Shown piece after piece: positions 60,946 to 64,000 of a stretch of DNA of 64,000 bases (the first letter of the stretch is position 1; every line of letters starts with the position of its first letter). Origin of the DNA: Paenibacillus sp. E222. GTDB taxonomy: Bacteria > Bacillota > Bacilli > Paenibacillales > Paenibacillaceae. The position numbers and the translations under genes were made by a program. The stretch covers positions 744,001-808,000 of the forward strand of contig NZ_CP058552.1 in assembly GCF_013401555.1 (NCBI RefSeq). Direction: 5' to 3'. Below the pieces are notes generated by a model. It saw only the letters and a program-made list of their open reading frames with translations, was not told the origin of the DNA and made no database searches.

Positions 60946-61602
60946 TTAACCAATCGCAAGTGGAGAATTCTGTACAACAGACAGCCACTGACGTGCAATC
61001 AGCTCATGACCCGCTGCAGTTGGATGCACACCATCCCATAACCAGTAGGCAGCGTCAGCTTGTTCGAGAGCATCGTTGAACGTTTGCTGCAAAGGTACCC
61101 AGACGGCCCCGAACTCACTTGCGAGTTCACGGACCAGATTTTGATACTGCCCGATACGCTCCTGCCATGTGTCCCAAAGCTCCACTGTAGCTCCGGTTTT
61201 AAGAATGAACGGCTCCATTAAAACCAACCCAGTATTCGGCATCACTTCGCGTGTCTCCTCCAGCAAATGACGATATGCACGTCCAAGACGATCCGTCACA
61301 CCACTAGGTTCGCCATTCATGGTACGCCATGCATCATTAACACCAATTAGAATACTGATCAGATCCGGCTTCAAACTAAAGGTATCCTCGTTCCAACGTG
61401 CATACAGATCGGAAGCGCGGTCCCCGCTAATTCCTCTGTTGTAGAACGTTGGCTGCTTGGCTGCCAGTTCCACACCCAGTTTGCTTGAGATCAGATACGC
61501 ATAGCCATGCCCGAGAAAATGATTCGGATCATCATTGCGCGATCTTCCCCCATCTGTAATGGAGTCTCCCTGAAAAAGTATAACGGATGAATGTGTACTC
61601 AT
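60946..61602 (-). CDS. SGNH/GDSL-type esterase
   Basis: 218-residue SGNH hydrolase with all blocks. Block I is LFQGDSITDGGR (S14), block II NRGISGDRASDL, block III ILIGVNDAWR and block V DGVHPTAAGHELIA (D and H). This group includes carbohydrate acetylesterases. In a uronate-polysaccharide block it probably deacetylates the substrate. There is no signal peptide. ATG 61602 is used, but TTG 61608 fits the AGGAAGGAACGG ribosome site better. A cre-like sequence (12 of 14) lies at 61684-61697. Confidence 0.85.
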   Translation of the reverse strand: MSTHSSVILFQGDSITDGGRSRNDDPNHFLGHGYAYLISSKLGVELAAKQPTFYNRGISGDRASDLYARWNEDTFSLKPDLISILIGVNDAWRTMNGEPSGVTDRLGRAYRHLLEETREVMPNTGLVLMEPFILKTGATVELWDTWQERIGQYQNLVRELASEFGAVWVPLQQTFNDALEQADAAYWLWDGVHPTAAGHELIARQWLSVVQNSPLAIG

Positions 61603-61710
61603 AATCAAAACCGTTCCTTCCTGTATGTAAAATGAAAACCTCAACCTTTCAGTCTCCATTTTATCCCTTTCGGACGCAATAGAAAATAGCGTTTTCAGGT
61701 CTTTAATATT

Positions 61711-62514
61711 TCAGGATTTCGGGTCCTTCGCGACATATCCTCCGCCCTGATATTCCGTCTCATCCTGCTTATCCGGCGCTCCCTTGCGTTTCGCTTCGTC
61801 CCACAACACTGCCGCGTCGTCCTTGGGGCGGTACCCAATCTTCTGTTCCAGATATCCAATATCATAATAATTGTCCGTATTCGCTGAAGTTCCATATAGA
61901 TTAACGTATTTCATGCTTGAATCCGCCTCAATGCAGCACTCGGCAAGCTGTACCATATCTCTGGGAGAGATCCAAATATGTGCGGAACGCTCAGAGTGTG
62001 GATGTGCATCACCCGAGAAGTTGCCTATTCGAATATTGAATGACGACAGGTCATATTTATCCACGTAATATCGCCCAAGCAGCTCGATATAACATTTGCT
62101 GAGCCCGTAGAAACTGTCTGGCCGATATGGATCATCCACTTCGATATCCTCTCCTGTTGGATAAAACCCTGTCGCATGATTTGAACTCGCAAAAATAACC
62201 CGCTGTACACCATTCAACCGAGCAGCTTCATACACATGGTAGGCCCCTGTTACGTTGATCGGTAGGACTTTGCCCAGAAAATCTTCTTCATCCTTGGCCC
62301 ATGCAATATGCAGCACCGTGTGAACACCCTGCATCAGCTCTTTCAATCGTTCTTCGTCGGTCACATCCATCGTTACAATGCCTGCTTGAGGATCTTCATG
62401 AAGATCGGCAGCTACGATGTCATACTTGCCCTTTTCCCTCAGCCCCTCCAGCAGACTGCGACCAATGACTCCCGCCGCTCCCGTAATCAATATTCTGTGC
62501 TTTGAGTCGCTCAT
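61711..62514 (-). CDS. Uronate dehydrogenase-like SDR
   Basis: 267-residue extended short-chain dehydrogenase. The NAD motif is TGAAGVIGR (11-19) and the catalytic set is S111, Y136 and K140 (ASSNHATGFYP, FYGLSK). The SSNHATGFYP segment is the mark of uronate dehydrogenases, which oxidise galacturonate or glucuronate to the aldarolactone with NAD+. This completes a route from polymer to uronate to aldarate. ATG 62514 follows GAAGGGAGC. Confidence 0.82.
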   Translation of the reverse strand: MSDSKHRILITGAAGVIGRSLLEGLREKGKYDIVAADLHEDPQAGIVTMDVTDEERLKELMQGVHTVLHIAWAKDEEDFLGKVLPINVTGAYHVYEAARLNGVQRVIFASSNHATGFYPTGEDIEVDDPYRPDSFYGLSKCYIELLGRYYVDKYDLSSFNIRIGNFSGDAHPHSERSAHIWISPRDMVQLAECCIEADSSMKYVNLYGTSANTDNYYDIGYLEQKIGYRPKDDAAVLWDEAKRKGAPDKQDETEYQGGGYVAKDPKS

Positions 62515-62606
62515 GGATTTAGCTCCCTTCGCTCTATTACGATCTTATAGAACATTATTAACCGTTAGAGCGAAGGATTTACCTGATCCCATAAAGGCCC
62601 CATATA

Positions 62607-62936
62607 TTAACCCATCAAGTACCGCAAAATCATCATCGCAACAATACCGACTAGTACGGTTCCGAGCAGACTTCGTGTCCAGATGGCTACTGCAATCGTA
62701 GGCAGTGCTGCCCACAGGGCTGGATTATGTGTAATCGGCACCCACTGGTTATCCGCCATGAACAGTTCCTGACCGATCAGTGCCGCCATGACCGCAACGG
62801 GTACATACTCAAGCCAGCGTAACAGCCACATCGGAATCTGTATTTTACTGAACAGCATGAGCGGCAATACGCGCGGGATGAACGTTAACAAAGCCGAACC
62901 CATAATAATCCAGAATACATCCCATCTTACTTCCAT
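62607..62936 (-). CDS. azlD: AzlD-type branched-chain amino acid exporter subunit
   Basis: 109-residue membrane protein with four helices: VFWIIMGSALLTFIPRVLPL, MWLLRWLEYVPVAVMAALIG, ALWAALPTIAVAIWTRSLLG and VLVGIVAMMILRYL, the AzlD pattern. It works with AzlC to export branched-chain amino acids. Its ATG lies inside the end of azlC (10-base overlap), so translation is coupled. Confidence 0.92.
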   Translation of the reverse strand: MEVRWDVFWIIMGSALLTFIPRVLPLMLFSKIQIPMWLLRWLEYVPVAVMAALIGQELFMADNQWVPITHNPALWAALPTIAVAIWTRSLLGTVLVGIVAMMILRYLMG

Positions 62937-63703
62937 CGTTCCATCACTACTCCCATCGTTGCCGCAATGACCGCAGCCACAATGACACTCATGCTGCCAA
63001 GTGAAGCCATGCTGGCGAAGATTACACAGACAACAGCGATAATCGCCACATTGATGTGGTTTTTTTTATTTTTGCGCTGCATCAGTTGAAGCACTACCAG
63101 ACCAATAAACATTGCAGGCAGGGCAAAATCAAGTCCAAACCGCTCGGGATTGGTTATCCAGCGCCCAAAGTAAGCCCCCGCCATATTCGCCACAAACCAA
63201 TTCAGATATGCTGTAATGTTCAGACCGTGCATCCAGCGCTCACTCAACGTTTTCCGTCCAATCGCTCGCGTCATCGCCACGCCAAAGGACTCGTCGGTAA
63301 GCAGCGAGCCGATCCACATATTTTTAAGCGGCGTCAGATGACGAAAGTAAGGTGATACGGCTGCACTCAGCAGCAGATGGCGAAGATTCACGAAAAATAT
63401 GGTGAAAATGATAGCAGTCGCTGAACCACTCGAGGCAAGCATGCCCGCGGCAATAAACTGGGCCGATCCAGCGTATACAATCAGACTAAGCAGTGCCGTT
63501 TCCGCCAAACTTAGGCCTGCCGTCATTTCAATGACACCCGCTGCAAAACCAATACTTAAATATCCAAGCAGGGTTGGGATACAGTCCTTAACCCCTTGCA
63601 TAAATGTAGCATCATCCAGCACCTCTTCGGTATTTGCGGGCCCGGATGTCAGTGGTATCGATTTATCCAAATCCGGTTCATCCCCTCTCCATCTCATCCA
63701 CAT
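62927..63703 (-). CDS. azlC: AzlC-type branched-chain amino acid exporter subunit
   Basis: 258-residue AzlC family permease. GVKDCIPTLLGYLSIGFAAG opens the domain, and the signature VYAGSAQFIAAGMLASSGSA and FVNLRHLLLSAAVSPYFRHL follow; about six to eight helices. Start uncertain: ATG 63703 has only a weak ribosome site, and TTG 63670 would use GGAGAGGGG about 11 bases upstream. With AzlD it forms the exporter; no regulator gene is adjacent. Confidence 0.88.
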   Translation of the reverse strand: MWMRWRGDEPDLDKSIPLTSGPANTEEVLDDATFMQGVKDCIPTLLGYLSIGFAAGVIEMTAGLSLAETALLSLIVYAGSAQFIAAGMLASSGSATAIIFTIFFVNLRHLLLSAAVSPYFRHLTPLKNMWIGSLLTDESFGVAMTRAIGRKTLSERWMHGLNITAYLNWFVANMAGAYFGRWITNPERFGLDFALPAMFIGLVVLQLMQRKNKKNHINVAIIAVVCVIFASMASLGSMSVIVAAVIAATMGVVMERWK

Positions 63704-63846
63704 CTTGCGGATTACTTTTAATTTAGAAATATACCACAAGATGAGACATTCAGGGAGAGACAGATTCATTTTTACAGAACATAACAGATCAGAACAGATC
63801 CATTCCGCGCCTTCATACACCGTTGAATAACGAAGGACATCAATAA

Positions 63847-63882
63847 GAAAAAGACTGCAGGGTTACAACCCCACAGTCTCTT
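63847..63882 (-). terminator. Terminator of the chemotaxis receptor gene
   Basis: Minus strand AGACTG...GGGGTT pairs with AACCC...CAGTCT, followed by TTTTC. Confidence 0.75.
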
Positions 63883-63899
63883 TTAGAATGGATATTGAA

Positions 63900-64000
63900 C
63901 TATAACTTGAATTTCTCAATCAGGCTTTGCAGATCTTCAGCCATACGGGACAATGCCGCAGAAGAAGCTGCAACCTCTTCCATTGTAGCGAGCTGCTCCT
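63900..64000 (-). CDS. Methyl-accepting chemotaxis protein, 3' end
   Basis: Last 32 codons of a gene entering from the right edge. The peptide EQLATMEEVAASSAALSRMA followed by EDLQSLIEKFKL is the usual C-terminus of methyl-accepting chemotaxis receptors (distal methylation helix). Signal specificity lies in the part outside the window. Confidence 0.8.
   Translation of the reverse strand, partial: EQLATMEEVAASSAALSRMAEDLQSLIEKFKL

Noticed and set aside
61684..61697. Second cre-like site upstream of the SGNH esterase gene
   Set aside because: Only 12 of 14 positions fit (the final CA is missing); kept as a remark, not as a feature.
63703..63820. N-terminal extension of the azlC reading frame
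   Set aside because: No ribosome site, and the extra residues do not resemble AzlC proteins, so a later start was chosen.

Overview
The window looks like chromosomal DNA of a Paenibacillus-type endospore-forming Firmicute. The grounds are strong AGGAGG-type ribosome binding sites, frequent TTG and GTG starts, two Spo0E-like sporulation phosphatases, a CdaS-type diadenylate cyclase, a Bacillus LipA-type lipase, YesM/YesN-type two-component regulators beside sugar ABC transporters, and many carbohydrate-active genes. There are no rRNA or tRNA genes, no CRISPR array and no intact insertion sequence.

Layout. 1-1.2 kb: end of a NarL-type sensor kinase and its regulator. 1.35-4.15 kb: copper genes (CopC-CopD fusion, YcnI). 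4.3-6.4 kb (minus): a three-gene unit with a lipase-like protein carrying a C-terminal WXG100-like helical module, a candidate type VII secretion effector. 6.6-12.5 kb: DUF445 protein, aldo/keto reductase, cupin, AraC regulator, GH28 pectinase. 12.8-16.1 kb: polar amino acid (glutamine-type) ABC transporter behind a perfect TnrA/GlnR site. 16.6-24.5 kb (minus): YesM/YesN, a sugar ABC importer, a TIM-barrel protein and an FAD oxidoreductase.

24.7-29.4 kb (minus) is the most unusual part. Two paralogous HTH-TPR receptors share one promoter sequence. The upstream one overlaps a 42-codon gene for an exported pro-peptide ending in TPSGHGAGVL. Two nearly identical Spo0E-like phosphatases and a CcdC-like membrane protein lie next to them. 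This reads as a peptide quorum-sensing locus of the RRNPP/AimR-like type, possibly tied to sporulation control. 29.6-32.9 kb: luciferase-like monooxygenase and a TetR-MFS pair with its operator inside the promoter. 32.9-36.7 kb: a compact bacilysin-like dipeptide cassette (DUF2000, BacA-like, ATP-grasp ligase, MFS), bracketed by two identical 36-nt hairpins.

36.8-45.5 kb: old yellow enzyme, LysR regulator, lipoprotein, LipA-type lipase, leucine dehydrogenase, CdaS and a secreted DUF6359-type protein. 45.5-50.1 kb: a small gene under a perfect Fur box, an acetyltransferase, Fnr with its own Fnr box, and a GAF protein plus NarL-type regulator and PAS kinase resembling NreABC. 50.3-52.0 kb: Lrp regulator and split chromate transporter. 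52.2-54.6 kb: secreted protein of nine Ig-like repeats. 55.6-62.5 kb (minus): a uronate-polysaccharide block (GH88, unassigned 647-aa protein, heparinase II/III-like, SGNH esterase, uronate dehydrogenase) with a perfect cre site. 62.6-63.7 kb: AzlCD branched-chain amino acid exporter. The right edge cuts into a chemotaxis receptor gene. Two intergenic regions carry a dispersed repeat family.
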